From: VFJQ01 sp044226525
Lineage (GTDB): Bacteria; Verrucomicrobiota; Verrucomicrobiia; Chthoniobacterales; Chthoniobacteraceae
Direction of reading: 5' to 3'
Assembly: GCA_044226525.1 (NCBI GenBank)
Contig: JBGAGV010000026.1
Span: forward strand, 70,991 to 134,990
Length of the DNA stretch: 64,000 bases
The notes under the pieces are model-generated. The model was not told the origin of the DNA and searched no databases. It saw only the letters and a program-made list of their open reading frames with translations. Positions 54,586 through 63,063 of this stretch are shown piece by piece (the stretch's first letter is position 1; every line of letters starts with the position of its first letter). The translations under genes and the position numbers were made by a program.

Positions 54586-55673
54586 TGGCAAAGGACGTGT
54601 CCAGCTTCGCCACGGCGGCGTTCCTCGCCTTGCTGCGGGGCGAGATCGGCGCGCATTTTGCGGAATACCTCGATCGTGCTGTCCGAAATGCGCGGGACTC
54701 TTTTCTCACAATAGGCGGTGATGGCGGCATCTTCCTTCGCTTCATCGAAATGGCGGACCTTGAAGGTGAACGGTCGCTTGATGGCAGCGAGCTTGTCCAC
54801 GGCGCGCGGCTGTGCTTGCGAGAGGGCGAGGTTCACGGCGTCTTTGATGCGCTTGATCGCCACCGGCACGGGTGCCACCAAGTTGTGCGTCGAGCCGGAA
54901 GCGCCCTCGATGAAGTTGACGACGCCGTGCAGTTCTGCTTCCAACTCCTGTGCTGCCAATCCATAGAAGGACGGCGACCGCTTTCCGCCGCTGCGCAATC
55001 CGATGGTGTGCGTGCTGTGATTGAAGATAAGCGCCCGCAGTTGCTGGCTGGAATCGCGAAACGCGAGCACTGGCAGTTCCGGGTCGAAGGGTCCCGTCGG
55101 TCGCACGGCGTCGCTGCGATCTCCGCTCCAGAAGATCGTCCGATCACCCAGCATCAAGCGGCTGTTCATGCCCACGGTTTCTTCCCGTCCGAGGTAAAAC
55201 AGGAACTCGCATCCATCCTTCGATAGGTTCGCATTCGCGTCTTTTACAGCCTGCACAATCTTGCGCTGCACCTCCTCACAAAACGCAGGCACACGATCAT
55301 AGCCATGCACGCGCACGGTGCTCGGCGCGTGATGGGTGTGGGTGCAATTGATGAGCACGCGATCTCCTGGAATACCGGTCGCCTTTTCGATCTGCTCCAC
55401 GACCGGTTCGAGCAGGTCGCGCGTGATCATCAGGATGTCGCACGCGACGATCGCCAACTTCCCGTCGCCCGGTGTTTCCAGCACCACGGCGACCGCGCGC
55501 AGCTTGCCCTCCTGCCCCTGCACCTTGCCGGGCAGGATGCTGCCGGCAATGGGCATGGAGTCATCCGCGATGAACTCAGCCGCAGCGGCGCCGACGCGGA
55601 GATCGGATTCGCTGCGGGCCTCGGAGAATGTGCTGAGGGCTAGCACTGCCGCCAGGATGTGGGACTTCATCAT
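54582..55673 (-). CDS. Ceramidase-like exported protein, C-terminally truncated
   Basis: 363 residues. Signal peptide MMKSHILAAVLALSTFSEA. Same family as the 20910-22271 gene, with the conserved TCTHTHHAPS-type site in LINCTHTHHAPSTV, IFNHSTHTIGLR, and NFIEGASGSTHN. The homologue has about 110 more residues (the section after the MLAKL helix); here the frame ends in an unrelated ERRRGEAGHVLCQ just before the XRE regulator. This suggests truncation by a recombination or frameshift event. It stands 18 bases downstream of the haem-protein gene, same strand. Confidence 0.82.
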   Translation of the reverse strand: MMKSHILAAVLALSTFSEARSESDLRVGAAAAEFIADDSMPIAGSILPGKVQGQEGKLRAVAVVLETPGDGKLAIVACDILMITRDLLEPVVEQIEKATGIPGDRVLINCTHTHHAPSTVRVHGYDRVPAFCEEVQRKIVQAVKDANANLSKDGCEFLFYLGREETVGMNSRLMLGDRTIFWSGDRSDAVRPTGPFDPELPVLAFRDSSQQLRALIFNHSTHTIGLRSGGKRSPSFYGLAAQELEAELHGVVNFIEGASGSTHNLVAPVPVAIKRIKDAVNLALSQAQPRAVDKLAAIKRPFTFKVRHFDEAKEDAAITAYCEKRVPRISDSTIEVFRKMRADLAPQQGEERRRGEAGHVLCQ

Positions 55674-55691
55674 TGGTGCCGGAGGTTGTGG

Positions 55692-58600
55692 TTATTTACT
55701 CGTCGCGGGCGTGCGGAGAAACTGAATCAAGTCGGCCATTTGCTGGTGATTGATCGCGGCTTCGAGACCTTCGGGCATGAGCGATAGGTTCTGGCTTTGC
55801 AGGGTTTTGATTTGATTGCGCAGCACGGTTTTTTGCGTGCCGTCGGCGAGTTTGATCACGACGCTGTTTGCGGTTTCTGAGGCGAGGAGGCCGTAGAGTT
55901 GTTCGCCGGTGTTGAGCGTGCAGGTGTAGGGGTTGAAGCCGGGCTGGATGTCAGCGCTGGGATCTAAAATGCTGCCGAGGAGCTTCTCGGGCGGATGCTC
56001 GATGACGGTGAGCAAGTCGGGACCGAGGTCGCGGCCCTCGGTGCCGCGCTTGTGGCAGGCGGCGCAGACGAGCATGAAGATGTCGTGGCCTTTTTTGGCA
56101 TCACCTTTGAGGGCGAGCGCGGGGCGGTAGGCGTCCATGACTTTGCTGCGGGCGGAGCTGGCGGTGTCGAAGACTTTGGCGGCGAGTGCGCTGATGCGTT
56201 TGGAGTCGTGCTTGATCAATCGCGCGCGCTGCGTGGCATCGAGCGCGGAGGCAGGCAGGGCTTTTTGTTCGAGGCGTTGCATGAGGTCGAAGGCCCACGG
56301 CTCACGGCTCATCCATGCGCTCAAGGTGAGCAATCTGGCGGCGGGGCTGAGGATGGGCCAGGCCTTGGCAAAGGTGGCGGGCACTTCGTCGGAGCCGAGT
56401 GTGGCGAGCGCTTGAATCGCGGCGGCCTGGGTATCGGCGGGATGCTGCGGATCGAGCCACGCGGCAAGCTGTGGCAAAGCCTCGGCGCGCGCCGATGGTT
56501 CACGACTGAGGAGCGCCGTGGCGGCGATGCGCTCGAGCGCGGGAGCGTGGGTGTCGGCCGCAGTGCTGCGGGCTTGGGCGGTGATAGCGCTGGCTTTGCT
56601 GAGCAACGGCGCGAGTGCGTCATCGGCAGTTCCCCCACGCAGTTTTTCGAGAGTGCTGCCGCGCAGGGTGAGTTGATCGAGCAGGCGCGTGAAGGCGGCG
56701 AGTTGCTCCGGCGTGTAGCGCGTGCCGCTGGCGTTGAAGGTGGGGGCGAGCAGCGACGCGATGGCGGCGCGATCATTCAATCCGAGCGCGATGGTGAGCA
56801 GCGTCTCGGCAAGAGCAGGCCTGGCTTTGGCGGCGGCGACCAGCGCACGAAGATGCGGCGTGGCGGAACTCATCACGGCGGCGACCATCATCGGATCATC
56901 GGCATGAGCGATGAGCAGGCGACCAAGGGTTTCACCAGCGAGAGCGTCCTTCGACTCGCCGAGCGAGAAGGCGAGCTGCATCCGCACCTTCGCATCCTGG
57001 TCATCAACAAGATGCACCGCAGCGGCGAGCACTTCAGGCGTGAAGCGTGTTTCGGCGAGACGCAGGGCATTCTCGCGCACGCCGGGGGTGTTGTCGCTGA
57101 GCGCACGCGCCACCGATGCTGGCGGAAGTTCACCGAGGCCATCGAGCACGCAGAGCGCGTGCAGTCGTGCGAGCGGATTCTTACTTTGCTCAGCCAAGGC
57201 CAGCAGCGGCGCGAGCGCCGCTCTGTCGGCACGCCAAAGCAGGATTTGATGCGTTTTGTCACGACGCCAGCCGTTCGTCGAATCAAGCGCGGCGACGAGA
57301 TCGGGAGTGCTGAGCTGATCGAAACGCACGGGTCTGAAATCCGGGGCGTCTCCGCGGCTCACGCGATAGATGCGGCCCTTGTCATCACCGAGACGATAGT
57401 GCGGCAGCAGTTCCGCCTTGCCCTCGGGTGGCAGGAACTGCGGGTGCTCGATCATGTAGCGATACATGTCGGCAATCCACAGCGCGCCGTCCGGCCCCTC
57501 ACGCACCATCACCGGACGGCACCAGCGGTCTTTGCTCGCGAAGAAATCGAACTTCCTTTCCCCCGGCATCTGTTTCCCCTTGAAGCTCACGCCGTCGTCG
57601 GCGAGGGCGAGATGCTGCACGACGTTATGCACGGGCTCGCAGACGAAGGCGTCGATACCGCCGAGGCCGAAGAGGAGCTGGTCGCGGTAGATCATCCCGC
57701 TGCACGCCGAGGTGTAGTGACCGGTCGAGGCGGCAAAATCATTGTAGCGCTTGGTCGCCTCGCTCGCGGGAAAGACGGGAGGGCTGTTCGGCGGCGTGAG
57801 CATCTGCACACGCGTTTCGTTCACGCCGAGGTGCGGATTGCGGCGCAGATATTGATCGGGCAGTGCGTAGTGCCAGAGCGGGTGCGCGTTTTGCGTGCCG
57901 AACCAGCGTCCCCAGTTATCGCGGTTGCGCCCGAATTGCGTGGGGCCGCTCTGCGGTTCCAACGCGCCGGTCTCGGGACGAAACCGAAAATCTCGCGCGC
58001 CGACGAAAACCTCCTGGCCGTTGCGCAGGGATTTGAGCCGCGTCTCAGCGCCATAGTTTCCGCGATGGCTGCCGATGGCGACATGAACCCAGTTGTCGAG
58101 TCCCCAGCGCAGGCCGTTCGCGCGGAGCTGCTGATTTCCCTCCTGCAATCCGTTGATGAGCACTTCCTGCTTGTCGGCCTTGCCATCGCCATCCGTGTCT
58201 TTCAGGAACAGGACATTCGGCGCTGCGGTGATGATGACGCCATCGCGCCAGGTCAGGATGCCGTTGGGAAAATTGAGTCCATCAGCAAACAGAGTGCTCT
58301 TGTCGTAGCGGCCATCGGCGTTCGAGTCTTCGAGCACGCGCACGCGGCCACCGGCCTTGCCGTTGCCATCCATGCCAAGCGGATAGTCCGCCATCTCCAC
58401 GACCCACAAGCGCCCGCGCTCATCCCAATCGAACGCGACGGGATCGAGCAGCAGTGGCTCGGCGGCAACAATCTCCGCTTTGAAGCCCGCAGGCAGATGA
58501 ATCTTCTTCAACGAGTCGGCGGGCGCGAGCGGCGGAACCACCTCTGTGGAAACCTTTGTGGCGGGCGGTGCGGCTGCGGCCTTGTTGACCGGAGCTAAGG

Positions 58601-59489
58601 ATGCCGGCGCAGCGGATGGTTGTCCCTTCGCTTTCGTCACGGCATCGTTCAGGGTTTCCGTCGGGCCGAGTGGTCGAATCTCGATGTCGCGGTAGAACAC
58701 TTCCGTGGCCTCAAACTCCAGCAGGATGCGTCCGCCAGTCAGAGGAATCCATGCATTGGGGTCGGTCGGTGAGCGCTGGCGGATGCCTGAGCAGCGGTTG
58801 ACGAGGTGGCCGTTGACGAGATGTGCGGCGGAGTCCCCTTTGCAGATCAGATCGACGGTGTTCCACCCGTCCCGCTCGTAGTTGGCGCTCTTGCGGGTGT
58901 AAGTGACTCTTGAACCGGTGCCAGTCGTGTAGGACACGCCTCCTTGATCGGCTGGCAGATACTCCTGCCACTCCGCGCTTTTCGTTGCCGGGTCGATGGT
59001 CGTATCCACCTGAATCAAGCCGACCGTGAGCAGATCGCCCACGTCATTCAACTCGACCTGAAACTGCAGTGCCTGCGGCCAGACCGCGTCTTCCGTGGCG
59101 TGGTGGTAATAAATACCGGCATCGGGTTTGAGAGTGAAGCGTGGCTTGAACTGGTTCTTCCCCCACTTGTATTTCAAACGCAGATGATAGTCGGAGAACG
59201 ACTGTGCGGTGCCGATATACCCCATGACGACCTCGGAGCCGCTGCGGGCGCCCTTGTAGGCGTGGATCGCGCCATCTTCGATGGTGATGACGTGATCGGG
59301 GTCACGATCGCGGCCGTGTTTTTGAAGGAAGCTGAACCAGCCCGTGAGGTCTTTGCCATTGAACAACCGCACCCACTCACTCTCCACACCGCGAGCCGAA
59401 GGCGGGATGGGTTCGGCGGCAATGGTCGCCGCACTCAGCACAAACGCGGCGAGCAAAACAAGAGTGGCAGAATGTGTATGGAGCTTCAT
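55692..59489 (-). CDS. DUF1080 - PVC-type haem-binding - HEAT - cytochrome c fusion protein
   Basis: 1265 residues from ATG 59489 (MKLHTHSATLVLLAAFVLSA, signal peptide); an upstream open stretch to 59954 crosses the divergent regulator and is rejected. Residues about 28-255 are a DUF1080 (3-keto-disaccharide hydrolase/GH16-like) domain with WVRLFNGKDLTGW. About 300-700 is the PVC-type NHL-like haem-associated domain (FDWDERGRLWVVEMADYP, DTDGDGKADK, GIDAFVCEPVHNVV). HEAT-like repeats follow (about 700-1090). The C-terminus is a class I cytochrome c (CAACH at 1142-1146, a later Met ligand in LMPEGLEAAI). Periplasmic; probably sugar oxidation with electron transfer, based on family. Coupled with the truncated ceramidase gene downstream. 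Confidence 0.93.
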   Translation of the reverse strand: MKLHTHSATLVLLAAFVLSAATIAAEPIPPSARGVESEWVRLFNGKDLTGWFSFLQKHGRDRDPDHVITIEDGAIHAYKGARSGSEVVMGYIGTAQSFSDYHLRLKYKWGKNQFKPRFTLKPDAGIYYHHATEDAVWPQALQFQVELNDVGDLLTVGLIQVDTTIDPATKSAEWQEYLPADQGGVSYTTGTGSRVTYTRKSANYERDGWNTVDLICKGDSAAHLVNGHLVNRCSGIRQRSPTDPNAWIPLTGGRILLEFEATEVFYRDIEIRPLGPTETLNDAVTKAKGQPSAAPASLAPVNKAAAAPPATKVSTEVVPPLAPADSLKKIHLPAGFKAEIVAAEPLLLDPVAFDWDERGRLWVVEMADYPLGMDGNGKAGGRVRVLEDSNADGRYDKSTLFADGLNFPNGILTWRDGVIITAAPNVLFLKDTDGDGKADKQEVLINGLQEGNQQLRANGLRWGLDNWVHVAIGSHRGNYGAETRLKSLRNGQEVFVGARDFRFRPETGALEPQSGPTQFGRNRDNWGRWFGTQNAHPLWHYALPDQYLRRNPHLGVNETRVQMLTPPNSPPVFPASEATKRYNDFAASTGHYTSACSGMIYRDQLLFGLGGIDAFVCEPVHNVVQHLALADDGVSFKGKQMPGERKFDFFASKDRWCRPVMVREGPDGALWIADMYRYMIEHPQFLPPEGKAELLPHYRLGDDKGRIYRVSRGDAPDFRPVRFDQLSTPDLVAALDSTNGWRRDKTHQILLWRADRAALAPLLALAEQSKNPLARLHALCVLDGLGELPPASVARALSDNTPGVRENALRLAETRFTPEVLAAAVHLVDDQDAKVRMQLAFSLGESKDALAGETLGRLLIAHADDPMMVAAVMSSATPHLRALVAAAKARPALAETLLTIALGLNDRAAIASLLAPTFNASGTRYTPEQLAAFTRLLDQLTLRGSTLEKLRGGTADDALAPLLSKASAITAQARSTAADTHAPALERIAATALLSREPSARAEALPQLAAWLDPQHPADTQAAAIQALATLGSDEVPATFAKAWPILSPAARLLTLSAWMSREPWAFDLMQRLEQKALPASALDATQRARLIKHDSKRISALAAKVFDTASSARSKVMDAYRPALALKGDAKKGHDIFMLVCAACHKRGTEGRDLGPDLLTVIEHPPEKLLGSILDPSADIQPGFNPYTCTLNTGEQLYGLLASETANSVVIKLADGTQKTVLRNQIKTLQSQNLSLMPEGLEAAINHQQMADLIQFLRTPATSK

Positions 59490-59578
59490 GGTCGAGGTCA
59501 GGTGATGAACGGCGCGGCGCGGCGACGATCCGTGAGCCGACCTTTGCCGGGGCTCCAAGCACTTGACCAGCGACCAAG

Positions 59579-59598
59579 TTGCGCAAACTATTGCGCAA
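59579..59598. promoter_or_regulatory. Paired palindromic operator, LacI-type
   Basis: TTGCGCAA at 59579-59586 and again at 59591-59598, 12 bases apart (centre to centre). The second ends on the A of the LacI-type start codon. LacI-family operators often have such a symmetrical core with central CG. Both sites lie between the regulator and the haem-protein gene. Confidence 0.65.
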
Positions 59599-60653
59599 TG
59601 CCCGAACGTGTTACCCTTCGGCAAGTCGCCGCCGAGTGTCAGCTCTCGATTTCCACAGCTTCGCGCGCGATGCGGCATCACCCGCGGATTCCCGCGGCAA
59701 CCCGCCAGCGGGTGATTGAAACAGCGAACCGGCTGGGCTGGCGACCTGATCCGGCCCTTGGTGCGTTGATCGCCCATCGGCAAACGCTGCGCGCCAAACT
59801 CGCCCCACCGAGAGGCGAGGTTCTCGCCTTTCTCACCCGCTGGAAGACGCCCACACTGTGGAGCGAACGCAGTCCCTTTCTTGCCGAGTATTTCTCGGGC
59901 GCGCAGGCTCGCGCCGCCGCTCTCGGCTACAAGCTCGAGAATTTCTGGCTGCATCCTTCACAACTGACGGGAAAACGGGGCAGCGCCATTCTGCGTGCTC
60001 GCGGCGTGCGCGGCATCGTGCTGCCAGTTACGACGCGTCCTTTCTCGCATCTCAACTTGGAATGGGAGCATTTCACCGTCGTGATGCACCGCAGCGCGCT
60101 CGCGTTTCCCAGACACCACTTCATTTCGACCGATCACTTCTTTGACATGCGGTTGCTCATCCGAAATACACGACAGTTGGGTTACAAGCGTCCCGGTCTT
60201 CTGCTGAAAAAAATCAGTGATCGCTACTCCGGCGGCTGCCTTGAGGCCGCGTTCTTTCACGAACAGCGTTCAGCCTACGCGAGTGGCAATCACATTCCGC
60301 CGCTGGTCATCGAAAGCGTTAGTGCCGCTGCTGCGCCCGCAGTGCGTCGCTGGTTTCGGCAGCACCGGCCTGACATGATCATCGGCAGCAGGGACGAGCT
60401 GCTCGATCTCGTGGGTATGGCCGGTATTCGGGTGCCCGAGCAGTCGGGTTTCGTTGCATTCCAGCTCCTCCGTCCCGACGGCAGCATTGCCGGCCTGGAT
60501 CATCGGGAACGAGACGCCGGCACGATGACCATCAATTTCCTCCACCAACTTCTGCTGCGCGGAGAGCGCGGTGTGCCGGAACTCCCGGAAGGCATGCTCG
60601 TGACATGCCGATGGTGCGATGGCCGGACGCTCCCGAAGCTGGATCGCGCATGA
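59598..60653 (+). CDS. LacI family transcriptional regulator
   Basis: 351 residues from ATG 59598. N-terminal HTH VTLRQVAAECQLSISTASRA, with hinge helix region PRIPAATRQRVIETANRLGW. Then a periplasmic-binding-type ligand domain (GVRGIVLPVTTRP, LLLKKISDRYSGG, RPDMIIGSRDELLDLV, IAGLDHRERDAG). It probably responds to a sugar and controls itself and the divergent 55692-59489 gene. Confidence 0.92.
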   Translation: MPERVTLRQVAAECQLSISTASRAMRHHPRIPAATRQRVIETANRLGWRPDPALGALIAHRQTLRAKLAPPRGEVLAFLTRWKTPTLWSERSPFLAEYFSGAQARAAALGYKLENFWLHPSQLTGKRGSAILRARGVRGIVLPVTTRPFSHLNLEWEHFTVVMHRSALAFPRHHFISTDHFFDMRLLIRNTRQLGYKRPGLLLKKISDRYSGGCLEAAFFHEQRSAYASGNHIPPLVIESVSAAAAPAVRRWFRQHRPDMIIGSRDELLDLVGMAGIRVPEQSGFVAFQLLRPDGSIAGLDHRERDAGTMTINFLHQLLLRGERGVPELPEGMLVTCRWCDGRTLPKLDRA

Positions 60654-60966
60654 TACTCCTGCAACGCTCGCACCTGCACCTCGCTGCCTCGCAGTGACTT
60701 GATCGCCCGCTGCGCGGCATGGGCTCCGTCACCTAGGCGCGGCGCTTTTGCTCTTCTCAAACTCGGCTTCCATGTTCTGCGGTTCGCGCGTGACGCGGAC
60801 ACCGCCGCCAAAGTCGGTGAGTCGGCATGTTCATCAACAGCGCATACTGGCGCGTGCCCGTGTCGTCGTGCTCGCCTTTGCCCTCGCTCCACATGCCGGC
60901 GCATGGTGGGGTGGGGTAGCAATAAATGGAAAGCGGCAAAAAACAGTCGCGAACGCGCTGTAGACG
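60654..60966. other. Intergenic stretch with possible decayed coding remains
   Basis: 313 bases between the LacI and MOSC genes. On the minus strand, frames change within the segment but give family-like pieces such as GEHDDTGTRQYALLMNMPTH, and RGSEVQVRALQEYH further down. This looks like a degraded gene. I cannot name the parent family. Confidence 0.35.
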
Positions 60967-61665
60967 CTACGATCCGTGCAGCCGCAGTCTGGCATCCGCA
61001 TCCCCGCTCGTGGCGCGGCGAGTGAGGCTGGATTTCCAACTTGCCGAGAGCGCGGCGCAGGAGGCGAGGTGCAACGCGGCGGCGCGGTCGTCCTTGCGGT
61101 GGTGCATCACGTCATTCGCGGCGGCGATGCTCCAGTGCGGTGCGAGACGCTCGATCAGTTCCAGCGCCTCCCCGGCCTGGATGGCACCTACGGCAAGCAC
61201 CCGGAAATACCAGCCCGTCTTGCCCGTCCGCTCCACGCGCGCGGCCAGCTCCCGGATGCGCCAGCGGCGGGAGAGCTTCCAGCACGGCTGGCGCGGCTGC
61301 GATACCTGCAAGATCAGATCACCGGCACGGAAAACATCACCCACACACACGTCCGCCTCGGTGAGTCCGCAGGTGGTGAAGTTCTCACCAAACGCACCCG
61401 CCGGGAGCGTGAGCCGCAACTCCTCCGCCCAGCCCGCGTAGTGCTCGGCCGGATAGGCATTGATGGCCTTGTCCGGCCCGCCGTGATTGACCAAGTCCGC
61501 CTGGCCGTCTCCCTCGATGCCGAGCCGCGTCACCCGCCGGAAACCATCCACCGGTTCCTTGAGGAAGCCCGTCGTCCATTCGCGCTCCATCGGCTCCACC
61601 GCACCGGGCGAACCCAAGGTGCGGGGCATGCCCGTCTGCAGGCTGATGATTTGCAGGCTGCTCAT
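60967..61665 (-). CDS. MOSC domain protein (YiiM-like)
   Basis: 232 residues. MOSC fold with LGIEGDGQADLVNHGGPDKA, INAYPAEHYAGWAEEL, AGAFGENFTTCGL (the conserved cysteine) and VGDVFRAGDLILQVSQPRQP. The C-terminal tail (about 180-232) is helical with HWSIAAANDVMHH. MOSC proteins bind molybdenum cofactor or act on N-hydroxylated compounds. Its ATG overlaps the stop of the HxlR gene (ATGA). Confidence 0.93.
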   Translation of the reverse strand: MSSLQIISLQTGMPRTLGSPGAVEPMEREWTTGFLKEPVDGFRRVTRLGIEGDGQADLVNHGGPDKAINAYPAEHYAGWAEELRLTLPAGAFGENFTTCGLTEADVCVGDVFRAGDLILQVSQPRQPCWKLSRRWRIRELAARVERTGKTGWYFRVLAVGAIQAGEALELIERLAPHWSIAAANDVMHHRKDDRAAALHLASCAALSASWKSSLTRRATSGDADARLRLHGS

Positions 61666-62021
61666 GATCCTTCGCGCGTGCCGTGTTCCTCATCCAAATC
61701 GCGGATCTGCCCAATGATGGCGGAGAGTCTTTCGCCGGTGGCGGTGAGCGCATATTCGGTGCGCGGCACTTTGCCGGGGATGTCCGTGCGCGTGATGAGC
61801 CGGTAGTCCAGCAGCTTGCGCAGACGCTCATTGAGCACCTTCGTCGAGATGCCGGGGATAAAACGCTCTAATTGGCCCGGCCGCTGCACCCCGCGCCCGA
61901 TCGCCGCCAGCACGGCGGCGGACCACTTGCAGCCGACGACATCCTCCAACCGGCGGTAGGCAGAGCGATCCGAGAGCGTCAGATGCTTCGGATTCGGGCG
62001 GGGAACGGACTTCGGTTTCAT
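61662..62021 (-). CDS. HxlR family transcriptional regulator
   Basis: 119 residues from ATG 62021 (MKPKSVPRPNPKHLTLSD); the upstream start at 62081 is in the intergenic region. Winged-helix MarR/HxlR fold: SAYRRLEDVVGCKWSAAVLA, ISTKVLNERLRKLLDYRLI, KVPRTEYALTATGERLSAII. The motif GGKW is GCKW here, placing a cysteine beside the recognition region; some HxlR members sense thiol stress through a cysteine, but usually at the N-terminus. First gene of the HxlR-MOSC operon, divergent from the thioredoxin-like gene. Confidence 0.9.
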   Translation of the reverse strand: MKPKSVPRPNPKHLTLSDRSAYRRLEDVVGCKWSAAVLAAIGRGVQRPGQLERFIPGISTKVLNERLRKLLDYRLITRTDIPGKVPRTEYALTATGERLSAIIGQIRDLDEEHGTREGS

Positions 62022-62182
62022 GCGCCTCGGTAGCCCCCTTCCGCCTTCATGGACAGCGGGAACAAAACGGTGCCCGGCCACGAGATTGCGCCCTCTTTCG
62101 CAAATTCACGTCCAGCATTCTGATGACGGCGACATCCGCTGTGCCACGCAGCGGCCTGTCATTCAAAAACACACAACACAAC

Positions 62183-62419
62183 ATGAAAACCAAAGTCGTA
62201 TTCTACCACGCAGGCTGCCCCGTCTGCGTCACCGCCGAACAAAACGTCGCCGCCGCGCTCGACGCCAGCCGCTACGATGTCGAAATCGTCCACCTCGGCA
62301 CTGCCAAGACCCGCGTCGCCGAAGCCGAGAAAGCCGGAGTAAAATCCGTCCCCGCCCTCGTCATCGCCGGAGCCGCCTATCACATCAACTTCGGTGCAGG
62401 CATCGAAGTGCTGCGGTAA
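62183..62419 (+). CDS. Small thioredoxin-fold protein (CPVC)
   Basis: 78 residues from ATG 62183 (MKTKVVFYHAGCPVCVTAEQ). Thioredoxin/glutaredoxin fold with a CxxC site CPVC (residues 12-15), and a cis-proline region SVPALVI. No signal peptide, so cytoplasmic. Divergent from the HxlR regulator by about 160 bases, making it a likely target of it. Confidence 0.85.
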   Translation: MKTKVVFYHAGCPVCVTAEQNVAAALDASRYDVEIVHLGTAKTRVAEAEKAGVKSVPALVIAGAAYHINFGAGIEVLR

Positions 62420-62518
62420 GCGCCCCATCCATCCCAGTGTCGCAGCCGGGTCGGACACACGGCCCGCTGCGGCACACGGATGACGGAATGCCGAGCATTT
62501 TTACTTTGGCATCGGTCC

Positions 62519-63026
62519 TCATTTGTCGCGGGGTGCGGCGGAATGTTTGGCGAAGAAGCGGAGCACGAGGTCGTTGTAATCCACCGGCCAGAGATGCGCC
62601 GCGATGTTTCTTTGGTAGGTCCCTTTCAGCACAAGATCGGCCTCCATCGGGCAGCCGTGGGCGCGAAATTGTTTGATGAGTTTCTCATGGCAACTGGCGT
62701 CCACGATCCCATCGTCCCGGTGGTGCAATCCAACAAACGGGGGCTTCGCGGCTGGGTTCATCGTCGCCCATGTTTTTTTTCGTGACGATAGGATGTGACA
62801 GCCGCCAGCCCGCCAGCACCGCTTTCCGTGATCCGCTTTCCGGCTTCACGATCAATGCCCATCCCTCTCGCCTCGCGCCCGGTGTCCACGGAGGCATCAA
62901 AATAGGTGCCATAGGGATCGCAGGCGGCACCGGGCGCAAAGGCGGTGATCAGCCCGTCAAAATGCGTCGCGGCCCGCACCGTCATGAAACCGCCGGTGGA
63001 TTCGCCCGTAACGAAAACCGATGGGG
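62519..63026 (-). pseudogene. Remnant of an alpha/beta hydrolase (prolyl-oligopeptidase-like)
   Basis: Two consecutive pieces in different frames. The first (about 63026 down to 62758) begins VFVTGESTGGFMTVRAATHF, with the GxSxGG-type nucleophile site (GESTGG), and has FAPGAACDPYGTYFDAS. The second (stop at 62519) continues NPAAKPPFVGLHHRDDGIVD and NDLVLRFFAKHSA, with the acid and the region of the histidine. Adding one A in the eight-base poly-A tract at about 62771-62778 restores HEKKTWATMNP and joins them. The N-terminal part of the enzyme is missing. Confidence 0.7.
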
Positions 63027-63063
63027 AACTTAAAACTTACGATACGATATCAATGACGAAAGT

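Noticed and set aside
55995..58598. 867-residue plus-strand frame opposite the haem-protein gene
   Set aside because: Same reason; the minus strand has clear domains and a CxxCH motif.
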